Shown: positions 47,323-60,263, numbered from the stretch's first letter. The stretch: 64,000 bases of DNA from Eulemur rufifrons (GCF_041146395.1 NC_090989.1:245014843-245078842), one strand, 5' to 3'. Numbers and translations: made by a program. Notes: generated by a model from the sequence alone, not told the origin.

Positions 47323-47454
47323 GGTAGAAATTTTAGTGGTACATGTGGAAAAATTCATGCCTGGGACACTTTATTAAGGAAAATGCCTTTTCAAGGGCTG
47401 AAAGATCAGTAGTATCTATCACCTACAATATCTATGGAGGGGTATGTTACTGCC

Positions 47455-48022
47455 CAACTGGGTTATATTATCTACTGCACAGAAGAAAGCTGATACACTG
47501 AGACAGCAGAAGTTGCATCAGAGAAAGAATTTAATATCACAGGGGGCCAAGTGAGGAATGGGAGCAATTTCTCAAAACTGTTTCCCCAAGAATTTGGAGA
47601 CTAGCATTTCTTCAGGATGCTTTGATGGGCAGGGAACTAGGGAATCAATATTGCTGATTGGTTGGGTTGGGAGTGAAATTATAGGGATGTAGAAATCATC
47701 TTCTTGTGGTGAATCCGTTCTTAGGTGATGACCTACTGGGTCAGTTCCTTGGTATGAGCCACTGGTCTGGTTGAGTCAGTTGGTCCACCAGAATGCAGGG
47801 TCTGGAAATATCTCAAAGACCAGTCTTAGGTCTCACAATGGGGATGTTATCTATGGGAGCAATTAAGAAATCTACAAATCTTATGACTATTAGTATATGA
47901 CTCCTGATTTGTAAGCAATTATAGGAAAACAAGCTAGGGAACAATGGCTGGTTATTTTTTAACTATGCCCACACCTTTGCAGAGTTCAGACCCCTACCAT
48001 AGTTCCCACCTTGCAGTCTTTA
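47455..48022 (-). mobile_element. ERV LTR-like element in reverse
   Basis: 'gccaagtgaggaatgggagc', 'atttctcaaaactgtttccc', 'ttgctgattggttgggttgg', 'ctcaaagaccagtcttaggt' and 'gggatgttatctatgggag' are typical of a dispersed mammalian LTR read backwards; 'tttaatatca' near 47,532 would be the poly(A) region. Not assigned to a family. Lies between the two duplication copies. Confidence 0.5.
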
Positions 48023-48059
48023 TTGATTTTATAAGGAATAGTTTCAGGTAGAGCTAATG

Positions 48060-48600
48060 AACAGGAAAAAAACCTTATAAAACATGAAAAATGACAATAA
48101 ATAATGATAAGGAGGCTATTTCCTCATAAGAATAAAGAACAAAAAAGGTAAAGGCAAAATGGAGGGGAGAAAACAGAATGTAAAAGCAAAAATAATAGCT
48201 GAGAAAAATAGGAAAGATGAAAAATAATCATGGGAAGGAGGAGAAAGGGAAATGTCAGCCTATGAGAAAAGGGAAAATGTTCACTATAGGAGGAACATAA
48301 ATTTGTCATTGAAGGTAGAAAAATATCAGAGTACAAAAGATAAATGAGAAGATAGGGATAAATGTAAAGGCACTAGAGAAGTGATAGTCAAGAGGTGAAG
48401 TCATCGAATGGTGTAGAAAGTAGAAAAAATGGTTAGAAGAAACTGAAAATATAAGAATATGAAAGAAACACACATAGGACACAGAGGATGAGAGAGAGAA
48501 AAAGACTGAGAGTGAGCAGGACTAGAGGAGAGCAAGTAACTTTAGGAGATAAAGAAAATGGAATGAAAAGAAAAATAAGTGAATGAATACAAAAGTCAGT
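48060..48600. repeat. long purine-rich (A/G) stretch
   Basis: More than 500 bp in which the plus strand is strongly purine-biased (runs such as GGAAGGAGGAGAAAGGG and GAGAGAGAGAAAAAGAC). It is not a clean tandem repeat. Minus-strand ORFs here are Phe/Leu/Ser-rich artefacts. Confidence 0.75.
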
Positions 48601-48658
48601 AGCGGGATATCCGAATATATTTCCAAGCAATTATTGTGGAAGTGAACCAGTGTTCTTA

Positions 48659-48823
48659 TGATTCTTATTCCACTGGAAGTAATAGGTATTCATGTAATCA
48701 AATAAACCAAGGATATTACCCTTCAAAAGGATCATTCCCCCTTTTATAACTACATATAGGTACACATTAGCTTTAATTCTCACTATATTTAATCATTTAT
48801 TCAACATATACAGCAGACCAATA
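48659..48823 (+). repeat. direct duplication, copy 2
   Basis: 165 bp matching 47,171-47,322 with scattered substitutions and about 13 bp of extra sequence in the middle (CCCCCTTTTATAAC.. and ATAGGTACAC..). Spacing between copies is about 1.49 kb. Confidence 0.85.
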
Positions 48824-48856
48824 AATGAATGTAAGGAATGACAAAATTAATTTTGT

Positions 48857-48962
48857 GTGTGTGCACACATGTGCATCTATGTGTGTGTGTGCATGTATAC
48901 ATGTGCATATGCATTTGTGCATGTGTACGTGTGTGTGTGTGTGTGTATATGTATATGTATGT
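48857..48962. repeat. degenerate GT/CATG-rich microsatellite
   Basis: Mixed GTGT, GCAT and TATG units ending with a (GT)8-like run and TATATGTATATG. A Cys/Val-rich small ORF across it is spurious. Confidence 0.9.
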
Positions 48963-50076
48963 AGTACTGTTTCTCCTTACCTTTTTTTCCCAGCCCTGTT
49001 AGGGGGAACTCATTGCAGAGCCCACTTCGCAGTGTGAAAAACTGATGATTAATGAGGGAGAGTGCTTGGAAACCTAAGGTTCTTCATGATCTTTAAACAG
49101 TAACACCACGGGGAACAGCAGCACACCTGTGCCAGTACTACCTAAAAATGAAAAATGAGAAGAGGGTTGCTTTTTCCTCCTTTGTCTTTCCATTGGAAAG
49201 GAAAATCTTTCAAAAGTTGATGGGGATCCTGGCATCTGGTGCTAAGCCAAAGTCCCATAACTGCTCCATATACATGCTTCAGAATTTAACATTCTCTCTA
49301 TTTGGGTGCCTGGGAACTCCTCTGCATCAAAGTGTTTATCAGTGCTAAACTACAGTTAAAAAGATGTTTGTAGATATTTTCAACATGGTTGTATGTCCTC
49401 CTGCCAGGTTTCTATGGGTAGCTCACACACACTCAGTGCTGCTTGACAACCTGAAATTATAAATAAAAATAAAATTCTGAGTATTGTTTCCACATGCACT
49501 GAACTCCATGTTAATTCTGCTGATGCCTTTGTCCTTCTTATGTAATCCTTCTATTTTCCAATCCATTTTTACTGACTTTTTAATTTGGTCTTCAGTAATA
49601 TGCAGCAATCTCATCAGAAAATACATTTAGCACATGGCTAAATTACTCGGTTGGAATTTCATTTTCTTTGGCGTTTTAAGATACTCTAAGTAAACTGATA
49701 GTAAATGCTTTGGGGACAATAGACCTCTTTTATCAGTGTGCAGCTCACCACTCAGTGTTAAATTATTTCTTGAAATGGTTAGTTGGTGAGAATAATATTG
49801 AGAAAAGAAACATTAAATGTATTTGACTAAGCTAAGAGTCCTAGCATATATTTTAAATTAGTATGTTCAGTATTATCATCCTTAATTTAGTTCAATCACA
49901 AATATACTGTGTTGTGAAATGGCACATTTTTCAAATAAATAGAGACCAGAGCAGTGGAATTAGCTGACACTAACTGAATGGCAATTTTACAGATTTCTTT
50001 TTCTGCTTAAATGAGCTCCTAAGGATAAATGTAGAAGACTTTTTGGAAATAGACTGGCATGATTCAGAAATCTATA
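48963..50076. other. mostly unique sequence
   Basis: No repeat is recognised; small ORFs are not supported. Confidence 0.45.
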
Positions 50077-50440
50077 GATGCTCCTCGACTTATGATGGGG
50101 TTATGTTCTGATAAACCCATCATAAGTTGAAAACACCTTAAGTCAAAAGTGCATTTAGTACACCTAACTTACCAAACATCATAGCTTAGCTCTGCTTACC
50201 TTAAAAGTGCTCAGAACACCTACGTTAGCCTAAAGTTGGACAAAATCAGCTAACACAAAGCCTATTTTATAACAAAGTGTTGAATACCTCATGTAATTTA
50301 TTGAATACTGTGCTTAAAGTGAAAAACGGAATGGATGTATGGATACTCAAAGTACTGCTTTTACTGAATGTGTATTGCTTTTGTGCCATCCAAAGTTGAA
50401 AAATCATTAGGTTGAAACATAGTAAGTCAGGGACCATCTG
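50077..50440 (+). mobile_element. Tigger2-type non-autonomous DNA transposon
   Basis: This 364-bp element is flanked by TA (50,075-50,076 and 50,441-50,442). Signature: CCTCGACTTATGATGGGGTTA, 'aacccatcataagttgaaaa', 'tcatagcttagc', 'aaagcctattttataacaaa', 'gaatacctcatgtaatttat' and 'gtaagtcagggaccatctg'. No transposase coding region remains. Confidence 0.9.
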
Positions 50441-50908
50441 TATTTTGACACATTTGGAGACAAATTCTTGGTTTAAAATAAAAACACCTGGGTGCAGAAT
50501 TAAGGTGAAATATTGGAAGCAGAAGGGCAGTTGGGCATGAGGGTGACATATAAGCCTCAGGTTCCACTTCAATGTGGCCTTTCCTTTTCATTCCTGTTCC
50601 GCTCCCACATGAAAGAGGAAAGAGTGCCTAAAACCAATTTCAGTCTCCCGGTTTAGCGCTCAGTACTTCATGCTTTTCTAAAGTGTGTGATCTTTTTCCA
50701 TCATATTTAAGACCTCCTGGATGTCTGACCTTTTCAATGCTGTGATCCCTTCATCTTCTTCTACAGAAAATTGCTGTCGACTTGTAACCCACCCATCCTC
50801 TTTTTTCCTTTCCATTGGCAAAGTCACATGATATTGTTGCGAGTCATTATCAATAACAAAACATTAATATACATATATATTCATATCAGAATATTAGAGA
50901 AAATATGA

Positions 50909-51307
<399 letters not shown>

Positions 51308-51483
51308 AATATGCAATCCATCAAAAAAATGGTAAAATTCCCTCCATTGCTCTCTTACATAAAATATACTTTTAAGGAGTAAAAGCATGTGGTAGGATAC
51401 ACTGTCGCTATCTATTTTACCTAAATTAGTATGACTTACTTTGTCTATACATTTCTAGCTAATTTTTAGTCACTTGAAAGTTA

Positions 51484-51987
51484 TTATTTATATACACACA
51501 GAGATAATACATATATACAAATGAATCCCTTAGTTGGGCATATTGCTGTATGGAGATGATGGACAAGCAGTTGTTCCCTTGGGAAACAGAAGAAACAGCA
51601 GCTCAGTTTTCCTGCCACTGCACTTACTTTCACTGTAATTAGTGGGATCTCTTCATGTAAGAAAGATCCACTAAGAAGGGTGATGGATGATATTTGGTGC
51701 CTATTTGAGTAAGTTGCTTTGGCCTCACATAAAAGTACTGAGAATAGCAGAAAACAATACTGTATGTCATATTCAGGAGCTGAAGCACATTTATTGTGAC
51801 ATTTGATGATAGTAATGTGCCTTGGTACCATATTATTTAGTGTGCCATTCTCAGATCTTATGTTGCCATAACGACAGCGCATGTGTGTGTGTTTAGTCAA
51901 AAGATAATCCTTTTTCTTCTCCCAGTCAATTTTTTTTCTTTGATCTAAAGAACTTGCTTTTCTCTGAAGTTGTTCACAATATGGCAT
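51484..51987 (-). other. 167-codon open frame of unknown status
   Basis: This is the longest open frame outside a recognised transposon. It starts at an ATG with MPYCEQLQRKASSLDQRKK and reads through to a Cys/Val-rich end. No domain, signal peptide pattern or splice context is evident, and it includes an ACACAC-derived stretch. Most likely chance; no repeat is recognised beneath it. Confidence 0.15.
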
Positions 51988-52555
51988 GATAGAGGAGCAC
52001 AGGTAATAATTACAGAAACTTCAATAGAAAAAGAATACATGTTTTAAATGAAAGATTTAAGCCCCTTGCCTTATGTCCTAGGACTGCTAAAGATGACCGA
52101 AGTGAGTCCTGCCTGTGCCTATCATAATAGCCCTTTCCACCTTATCAGAGACCAGCCAAAGATACAAAGATTATGCCTTTCTTGATTAATCTATGTGACA
52201 GGGGAAAATTGTGTGTTTTCTTTTGTTCCTGCTTTTTTCCATAGAGTGCCAGAGGCAGAAAACTACTATGCTTCACTAGTGACTCATAAGAAAACTTAAT
52301 AGAGGGTCACTAGAGCTCACTGGCCCTGCAGTACCTGATTGATGCAGTCCCAAAGTTAAGTAGGCTAACCTTTATTGAACCAAGCACTTCAGAGGTATGG
52401 GAAGAAGTATGAGGGAAGGAGTCTTCATATTCTGGCAATGAGGAGAGTAGGTCTGTCATATTTTGCTTTGTGTTATCTATACTTTGTTTTCATTGTTACC
52501 TATGGAGTGACTATATTTGTGCGTGATTTATATTATCTTGGTAGTTTAAAAATAT

Positions 52556-52710
52556 AGGTAATAGAGTCAGACATCCTCGTGTAATCCTCATTTTCTTAGA
52601 CAATAAAGTGCATGTAATAAAACGTATCTCATAGTTTTGTTAGTGAGATTCTGTTAAATAATTTATGCAAATGTTTAAAAGACTACCTAGATAAAACTTT
52701 GAGTATAATC
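52556..52710 (+). repeat. probable MIR SINE fragment
   Basis: 'taatagagtcagacatcctc', 'taatcctcattttcttagac', 'gtatctcatagttttgttag' and 'gagattctgttaaataattt' follow the MIR order but are diverged. Confidence 0.5.
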
Positions 52711-53087
52711 AATGTTAATTCCTATAATTATATGTAGATATGTAGAAGATGCTGAGGGGGCTCTTCGGGCTACTGCTGAGCTGATGACATATGCCCTGGA
52801 CCCCTGGAAGTCACTGTTCCTCCTTTACCTGCTGTATAGATGAGTTCATCAAGTCCACATTTGATAACCCTCTTGGTTACTCTCACCCATGACCCAAACC
52901 AACACGACTGGCTGTTAAGAGGCACTATGCCAGGTATTTGATACTTCATAGCATTTAATATGGGAATATGGGTCTGAGTGTTACATAAACCATTCTTTCA
53001 TATACTTTACAATTTTGTAGAAACATCACATTTATCTTCTCAAATATGTACACACATTTAATATTTGATATGACTATCTTATCCCAG
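52711..53087. other. unique sequence
   Basis: No repeat or gene is recognised. Confidence 0.45.
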
Positions 53088-53250
53088 TGGTTCTCAAATT
53101 TAGCAGTGCATCAGAATCATCAGGAAGAGTATTACAAACACAGGTTCATGGGCACTTCTACACTGGTGTTCTGACTTAGTAGGACAAGGTGGGGCCACAA
53201 AGCCTACATCTTGACAACTTCTAAGGCTATTCTGATACACAATCCAGTTT
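53088..53250 (-). mobile_element. MER5A hAT-Charlie MITE
   Basis: 'gtggttctcaaatttagcag', 'tgcatcagaatcatcaggaa', 'ctgacttagtaggacaaggt' and a degenerate other end. Non-autonomous, old. Confidence 0.8.
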
Positions 53251-53306
53251 AGGACTTAGAGTTGTGTAGTACTTCTTGTATTTAAACTTATATCAACTTT
53301 GTGGTT

Positions 53307-53310
<4 letters not shown>

Positions 53311-53346
<36 letters not shown>
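53311..53346. repeat. (CA)18 microsatellite
   Basis: About 18 CA units. Confidence 0.95.
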
Positions 53347-53349
<3 letters not shown>

Positions 53350-54629
53350 CAAACCACTTGTTCCACTTTCTACTTTAGTTTTCCTTCTTCCCCATGTATT
53401 CACAGCAGTGATAAGAAAGAGACAGTAAGATACTCTACATGACAAAATATAGGATGTACTGTGTTTGCTTTTACCATAATTGGAAGATATTCCAGAAAAA
53501 ATGTTGACCTAAGAGAAACAGATTCTATAATGTTTTGCAAAATTATCATTACGATATCCATGCATAAAAATCACTGAATTTAATTTTTGAAAATTTTTCT
53601 TTTCTCCAGACCTTAAGTATTGAAACATCTTAAATATTGTGCTCGCTTCAAATTTATCTCAGCAAAAAGCAAGGACTATAGTCTATCACTGTAGTCTATT
53701 TTCGTATTCCCATTTATGGGGTTGGCCATCATTTTAATGTTAAGTAATTAATGAGATATGAAAAGTGAAACTATTATGGAGCCTTAAATCATTTAAAGTC
53801 TATTCAGTATTATTACATCTTTGACAGAGGAAAATAAAATCCATGATGAAAATGAGAATTACAACCTCATCTAAACTAATTTAACTATGGTTTTTAAATA
53901 TCGCTTGCATCAACTCATTGGCCCTCCCTGATAACTGTCAGTTTCAATATATAAGTGATTGACCCAACTTTATAATATTCTACATAACTCCTCAGATATA
54001 GCTGACAGGACTGAAAAATGTGTGGGATTATTTCTCGTGTGTTTACCACAGTCCTGCATATTAAATTTGGCTAGTTGATTGCATTTTCTCTCATATCATC
54101 TTTCCTTTAAATTTTAGCTTTCTTTCTTTTTCTTTTTTTTGTTTTTTGTTTTTTTGTTTAGTTTCAATTAACTGGCCAAATGCTATCTAACCTGGTAGAG
54201 GCACCAACTAGTAACAGTGCTATCAAAGGACTCAAGCAAGCATTTATGTTTTCTGGAGATATGTGAGAATGTTCTGTTCTGCTTGTTTACAGTAGATGGT
54301 TCATTAAGCTGTTGGAAAAAGATTTTTCCCCTGCTTACAAGAGTCAAACTCTGTGTGATATGTGACAATTTTTTAGGCAGCCCCAGCCCTTCAAGACACT
54401 TGCACCTTTTCATGCATTCTGCCCGTTTCCAGCATGTGCCAGCATATCCTCTATTCTTCTCTGAATTGACGCAGTTCAAGTCCTGGTTTTAAAAACTTTA
54501 TTATTTATACCCTATAAAAAGAAAATGTCATAAACTCGATGTAAGAATAAGGATACAGTAGTGAATGTTCATTTTGTCACAGTTACTATGAGACTGACAA
54601 ATAGAGAATGTACAAAATAATACAAAATA
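53347..54629. other. unique sequence
   Basis: Includes a T-rich stretch (about 54,119-54,158). Overlapping ORFs on both strands (54,183-54,492) have no recognised motif. Confidence 0.45.
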
Positions 54630-54830
54630 GGGAGTTCAAATGACCTACATTTTACTCTATCAATCTGTGTTGATCTTGGGATAGTTCTTACCACACTGAG
54701 ACTTTGTTCCCTCATATGTAAATGGTAAGTTGGAATAAAGATGCTTACTCTCTGGGTCACAAGGTTGCTATGAGTTTAGAATAAGGTAACATATGTGATG
54801 ATACTTTGAACTTGGAAAGTATTATATAAG
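54630..54830 (+). repeat. MIR SINE
   Basis: 'gttgatcttgggatagttct', 'gagactttgttccctcatat', 'gtaaatggtaagttggaata' and 'acaaggttgctatgagttta' follow the MIR core and 3' half. Confidence 0.65.
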
Positions 54831-55224
54831 AAAAACTATGGTGTTAAAATAGGTAACTTCTGAACCAGTATCTCAGTCATATAGAGTGAAAGAATTAACA
54901 GGCTTTTGTACACAGATTTGGCCAGATATCAGTACCATGATTCAAATATTTCTTCTGTGAAATATGTTTAATAATGCCTAAAAGTTAGGACTTCTCTGAA
55001 GATGGAGAATAAAGTTTATCTCTAGACTGCCTCTCCCTCAGAACCTCCACTTCATAAAACTTGTACTGTTTTCCGAATCCATACATCTCAAGTTTGTGAA
55101 AGTTGTACACATAAAAATTTGATTATATATATAGAAAACCACCCTTCCGGCTTCCCATTGGAGCTGGGTGCCTCCATCATAAAATGTATCTCACCGTGAT
55201 TATATTTTTTTCACTGCATCCTAG

Positions 55225-55340
55225 GCCATACCATAAATTCCTGGAAACACAGCACAATTGGCTTAACTGGCTTTATATTCCCAAGGTCTGACAAATGTCA
55301 GATAGTTAACACTCAATAAACATTCACAGAATTAAAGTAA
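55225..55340 (+). repeat. L2 3'-end fragment
   Basis: 'ggctttatattcccaaggtc', 'tgacaaatgtcagatagtta' and 'acactcaataaacattcaca' form the typical L2 terminus. Confidence 0.6.
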
Positions 55341-57429
55341 GTAGCTCTGTAATGTACATTCAATTGATGCAAAATATATAAAAATGCTGTTGTAAATCTT
55401 GGTTCTGATATTAATATTCAAAATTTCCTCTATTATTTGGAAATAATAAAAAATACCCTCTCTAATATTGGTATTATGCTGAGAATTATAATGAGATACG
55501 CTTTGTTCAGGGAAAGTGTTTTTCTGTAATAAACTGAATATTACAGTAGAAGTTCATATAAAAAAATCCCGGTATATCTTGAAAGTCATAATCTCATTTC
55601 TCCTTAAAGACTTTTATCCTGTATCCTTAGAACATGTATCCATATTTGAGATATTATTAGTGCTATTTAAGTTCCAAACCACATGCAAGTTTCACCCAAG
55701 TGACTAGTACATCTCTTTACACAGAAGTCATACAATCCACTAAGTGTGTTTACTTACAGTGGAATTGTATTTGGTATGGATGATATGAAACGAGCTTTAT
55801 AGTTCCCTTCTGTTCATAGCAAGAATGAATAAAAGACGAAACTTTCTCAGTCTGCCAGCCTTTGCTTTATTTGATCTCTCAAACTGAAAAAAAATTAAAT
55901 GATCTCATTCTTCAGGTACAAGGAGTATTTGGAGCTCCCATGAAATAGCTTGCCTGGCAGTCTTTCATCCTCTTCCTGCATCTCTGAAGGATTTGCAAGG
56001 CATTGTGAAAGCACCACCGTCCACCCTCCTCATTTTCTTGGTCCTTTCTTTCTATTCCCCTCAAAAGTATATAGAAGAGATATCAGGGATTAAAGGAGGT
56101 AATGATCAGGATTGGTAATTGAGGTGGGAAGCTTTGCCTACAATCCTAAGGAATGTTAATTTCCCCCAGAGGAACATTAACAGTGCAAGACATGGTGAGA
56201 GTCACAGATCCATGGATGGACGATCCTTTTGAGGACAATAGAGAGAGAATTTGTTTAAGTTTCCTGAGTGAGAAAACTTCCAGATGGCAGGCCCGAAACT
56301 CAGTTGTTCCTGCTCAAAACACAGAGCTTCCTCAAGAGGAAGATAACACTTTCTTTCATCAGAGGAAGTGAGAGAAGTTTTCAACAGCATTATTCTGAAA
56401 CTGGAAAACAAAACGCGTGTAGGGAATTTTTTTTAACATAACATAGTTAGTAGACATGCCCAATGTTTTGCAATTAAGGCAAAAAAAAAAAAAAAAAAAA
56501 AATCAACCCACCCTCTTATGCCAAAATACAAAATATAATATGTATGATGCATATGAGTACCTCTCCAATCAGGAACAATAGCACAGAATTCTAAGAGAGG
56601 TCAACACAGCCCAATGTATGAAACAAACTAAAAGAGATTAAAGAGAACACAGAAGTGACCCAATTTACTCTTCAGTCCTTCCTTACATTGGAGTTGGTAC
56701 TCATACTTAGTAAGGAAAATTGCCAATCAGTGTTCATACGTGAATATAGTATGTAGGTGATTATGTATCCATTTAAGTTATTCAGTGACTGCATTTGTTT
56801 AACCATTTTGAAATTGAGTTGTTTTTAATCCACTTATTTGATTGAAAAGTTCAGATTAATACAAACAAAAAGCTCAAATGTACATCAATAGATCATCCCT
56901 ATAATTCCATGCAATTGAATACATATCAACAATAAAGAATAAACTATAGTTACACAGAACAAGGAGAAGGCTGAGTAAAAGAAATCAAACACAAGTATAT
57001 TTAGTATACTATTTTATTTATATTAAGTTCTGAATAAAGAAAAACTACTATATGATGATACAATTATAGAGATAAGAAAAGATGATTTTTATGGGGGGTG
57101 GGTAATTGAAGGAGGCCTCCATGGGGGGTGGGAAGCTCTGAATAACTGCAGAATTGTTCTTTGATCTAGATGCTGGTTACAAGGATTTAATCACTAGGAA
57201 ATTTCACGAGCTATAGAGTATGACTGTTCACTTTGTTGTTACTTATATCATTCCTCATTTGAAAGAGTTCAAAACAGACCAAGAAAACCCCATACCAGCC
57301 AAGGATGTAATAAATATATAGAAGAAATATGTGGTGGGACAATTTTATTGTCAACAATTCTAACATTTGACATCCTAACCAGCATACTCTACACTTTAAT
57401 GAACAATTTGCCATCTTCAAGTATCCTAA
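55341..57429. other. mostly unique sequence
   Basis: Contains a 22-bp A run (56,481-56,502) and, near 57,091-57,132, two copies of ATGGGGGGTGGG around a GGAGGCCTCC palindrome. No gene is seen. Confidence 0.45.
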
Positions 57430-57765
57430 TACTTCACATTTGATGCTTTGGTCCATTTTGTTCTCCCAGCTTGGATCACCTACCTGCACCCTTCCCTGAA
57501 GTCACCCATTTCAATCCACAAAGCTCATTGTGGTATCTTCTGATCTGATAGCCTTTGAGCATCTCTAGAGGAATTTTGTTTTTCTGCCTATTACAGTTTG
57601 TTTACTTGTCCTAACCTTCCTTTTAAACTTTAAGCTTCCTTGAGTCAGGGGCTGTGCTTTAGCCATCTTTGTGTTTCCACCCTAAAGTACTTGGCATAGT
57701 GCCTGACTTATAATAGGTATCATATTCTGTAAATATTTGTAGAATTGGATGACAGTTACAGTCAT
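57430..57765 (+). repeat. L2 LINE 3' end
   Basis: 'taagcttccttgagtcaggg', 'gctgtgctttagccatcttt', 'tgtgtttccaccctaaagta' and 'cttggcatagtgcctgactt' form the L2 terminal block, with upstream text consistent with L2. Confidence 0.7.
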
Positions 57766-58399
57766 TTTTAACTATATCTTTATATTCCATACGATCTTCT
57801 AGGTCATCTTAGCAATTCCTCAGAAGGCAATGATCTTTTCATCTATGTTCAAGGATAAGATTACTTTTGGCACTTCATCACAGTATAACTGATAAGAGCA
57901 AACTTTGTTTAATATTTCAATCTGCAAGATCTATCTAAAAGAAGGCAAAAAGTTTCCCTTCTCATGGGAGTGGATGTTCCAGGGAGACTAAATTGACCTT
58001 TTATGCTTCTTTCTCTCATTCTCTTGCTCTTTATCTCTTTTCCACAATTGTATTTTTTTCTTTCTTGGACCCGGAAAGCAAAGGATTTGGAGCAAGTTAC
58101 AAGATTAAAAGGTGAAATCAAGGATGTGTTGTCCATACTATTACACAAAATTGAAGAAGTTGTGGTATATTTTCAAATCAGAAGGAGCTCTGTTTGCACT
58201 GATCTAAACTATTCACTTTAGATCTGTGCAGAGATCACTTTGGTCGAGGGGATTACCATAATTTTCATTTTTTTACTTCAGAAGGGTTCATCTCCTCTAC
58301 ATTTGGCCTTTGTACCTCTCCAGTCACTTGAGTCATGCAGGCAGTTTTTTACATAACCTTCCCACCTGCCTCTTGTTTGGCATATTATGCTGCTTGACT
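57766..58399. other. unique sequence
   Basis: No repeat or gene is recognised. Confidence 0.45.
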
Positions 58400-58700
58400 G
58401 AACAGTGAACCAGCTGTAAACAGGTCCTGAGGAGAAGCTTCCAGATTGCGGCAGTTTAAATTCTGATTGCTTCCCTCCTGGCTATGAGGGTGTTTTCCCC
58501 CAACATTGAAATACCATTATTTTGTTGATACAAACTTTGCTTACTGCTCATGGTCCTGTTGCCTAGGGTTTCAAGAAATTAGTCCCCTTTAAATAATCCA
58601 AGAAAAAGAAATGATCATCCAACAGAAAGCACAGTTGCCACTCTTTCCCTCTCATAGCTTGAAGCTGCACTAATTAGAATGCTTTTCTGTGGTTATAGAT
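58400..58700. promoter_or_regulatory. possible conserved non-coding element
   Basis: Repeat-free balanced block with 'gattgcggcagtttaaattc', 'ccattattttgttgatacaa', AAATGATCATCC and 'ctgcactaattagaatgc' (homeodomain-like TAATTA core). Inferred from texture only. Confidence 0.25.
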
Positions 58701-60263
58701 CTTCATCTGCCATGTTGGCTGGAGACAAAAGGAAAAAAGATGTCTTTTTTCCATTTTACTCACACAGATTTCTATAGACTTGCTCTTGCTTTTCAAATAT
58801 GCATTATGAAGAACTGCACAGAAAATAATATTTATTTAAGATTGAGCCTTAGTAGTTATAAAAAAACAATACCCTGATCATCTTGCAAAAGAGGTTTTAA
58901 ATGAAACATAACAAACCTAACTAGAAGAAAGAAAAAGGGTCAGGGAAACAAGACTGCATTATATAGCAGGAGATAAATATTTTTCATTAAACATTAAAAA
59001 CAACATCTGTTACTCTCTTTAACAATGTGAAGATTTTACTTTATTAAGTTTCGGATGGTTAATGACTTTAAAAGTAATTTGCAATTTAAAAATGCCTCTA
59101 TCTAGTGGGTAATTCATGACAAAGTCTTCAGCATTAACTCTCAATTTTATTAATGCCTTCTCTCTCAAAAGTGACAAAGTGGCACATCATTTCCTTGAAT
59201 TGTGATGATAAGAAATAAATGGATATTCTAGAAATATTTAGTCTATGACTTTTCTCAGTGTTTCCCTTTCCTATACTTTCCCCTTTTCTCTAAGAAAAGA
59301 ATATTTGGAGACTAAAGAACAACTGATTGATAGAAATAAGAATCTCTTCTTTTCTCCTGTATTATTATTCTCCAAATTGCCAGCTGATGGTGATCATTAC
59401 ATTTCTAGTAATGATGACTTTATTCACAGAACCAGGCTCATCTTACGTGGTTTAGTGAATGCATATCATGGTAGAAAGTTTCAGCCCCAAAGTGAGTGGA
59501 GTTGACAGTTTGCTTTGTTGCAACATATCTATAGCGTGGGTGAGATGATGAGAATTCAGAGCCTGCTGGAGCCACAATGCTTGCCTGTACTGACTCGGCC
59601 TTTACATTGAATTTCAGATTCAGTTTCTCAATATCTTTGTTGTCTCAACTTAACTTTTTGAATATAGGTAATACAATTATAATTATTGTTTTAAAACCTT
59701 GTCTATTAATTCTATCACCTGTGTCTATGATGGGTTGTTTTCAATTGATTTCTTATTTTCATCAATATATTTTCCTGCTTTAATATATTTTTCTGTTTAT
59801 TTGTAAGCCTGGTAATTTTTGCTTGGATGCTAAGCATTGTAAATTTTACTTTGTTGTGCTTAGATATTTTTGTATTTTTATAGTTTTTTTTTCTGGGACA
59901 CAGTTAAATTACTTGTGAAACACCTGATTCTTTTTGACCTTGCTTTTAAGATTTTTTAGACAGAACTAGAGCAGTATTCAGTCTAGAACCAGAGAGAAGG
60001 CAGAAATCAAGAGTTCAATTTTGGATCTGTTACATTTAAGGTGCTTATTAGAGGTACAAATGGAGATATAGAATAGGAAGTGGATACATTAGTCTAGTTT
60101 GAGGAAAGAGTTTAGTGATGGGAATAAAAATTATTTACCTTAATAATGCAACCAAACAATTTAACACTTACCCAACTGTGTACTGTGTACCATTTAACTG
60201 AAGAAGTGTAATCAATAGACCCACAGAAAGAGGACAGTGCCTTTTTTATTTCTTTATTTTATC
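58701..60263. other. mostly unique sequence
   Basis: 59,640-59,900 has a weak resemblance to reversed L1 text ('tgtctattaattctatcacc', 'tttgcttggatgctaagcat'), consistent with an eroded L1M fragment. No gene is seen. Confidence 0.35.

Noticed and set aside
48825..49037. Cys/Val/His-rich small ORF
   Set aside because: Encoded by the GT/CATG microsatellite; no real protein features.
53640..53670. 'tgctcgcttc' as a possible U6 snRNA start
   Set aside because: The text diverges from U6 immediately after these bases; no pseudogene is supported.
57091..57132. Two G-rich ATGGGGGGTGGG copies as a possible G-quadruplex regulatory site
   Set aside because: Too few G runs close together for a convincing quadruplex; more likely a small local duplication.
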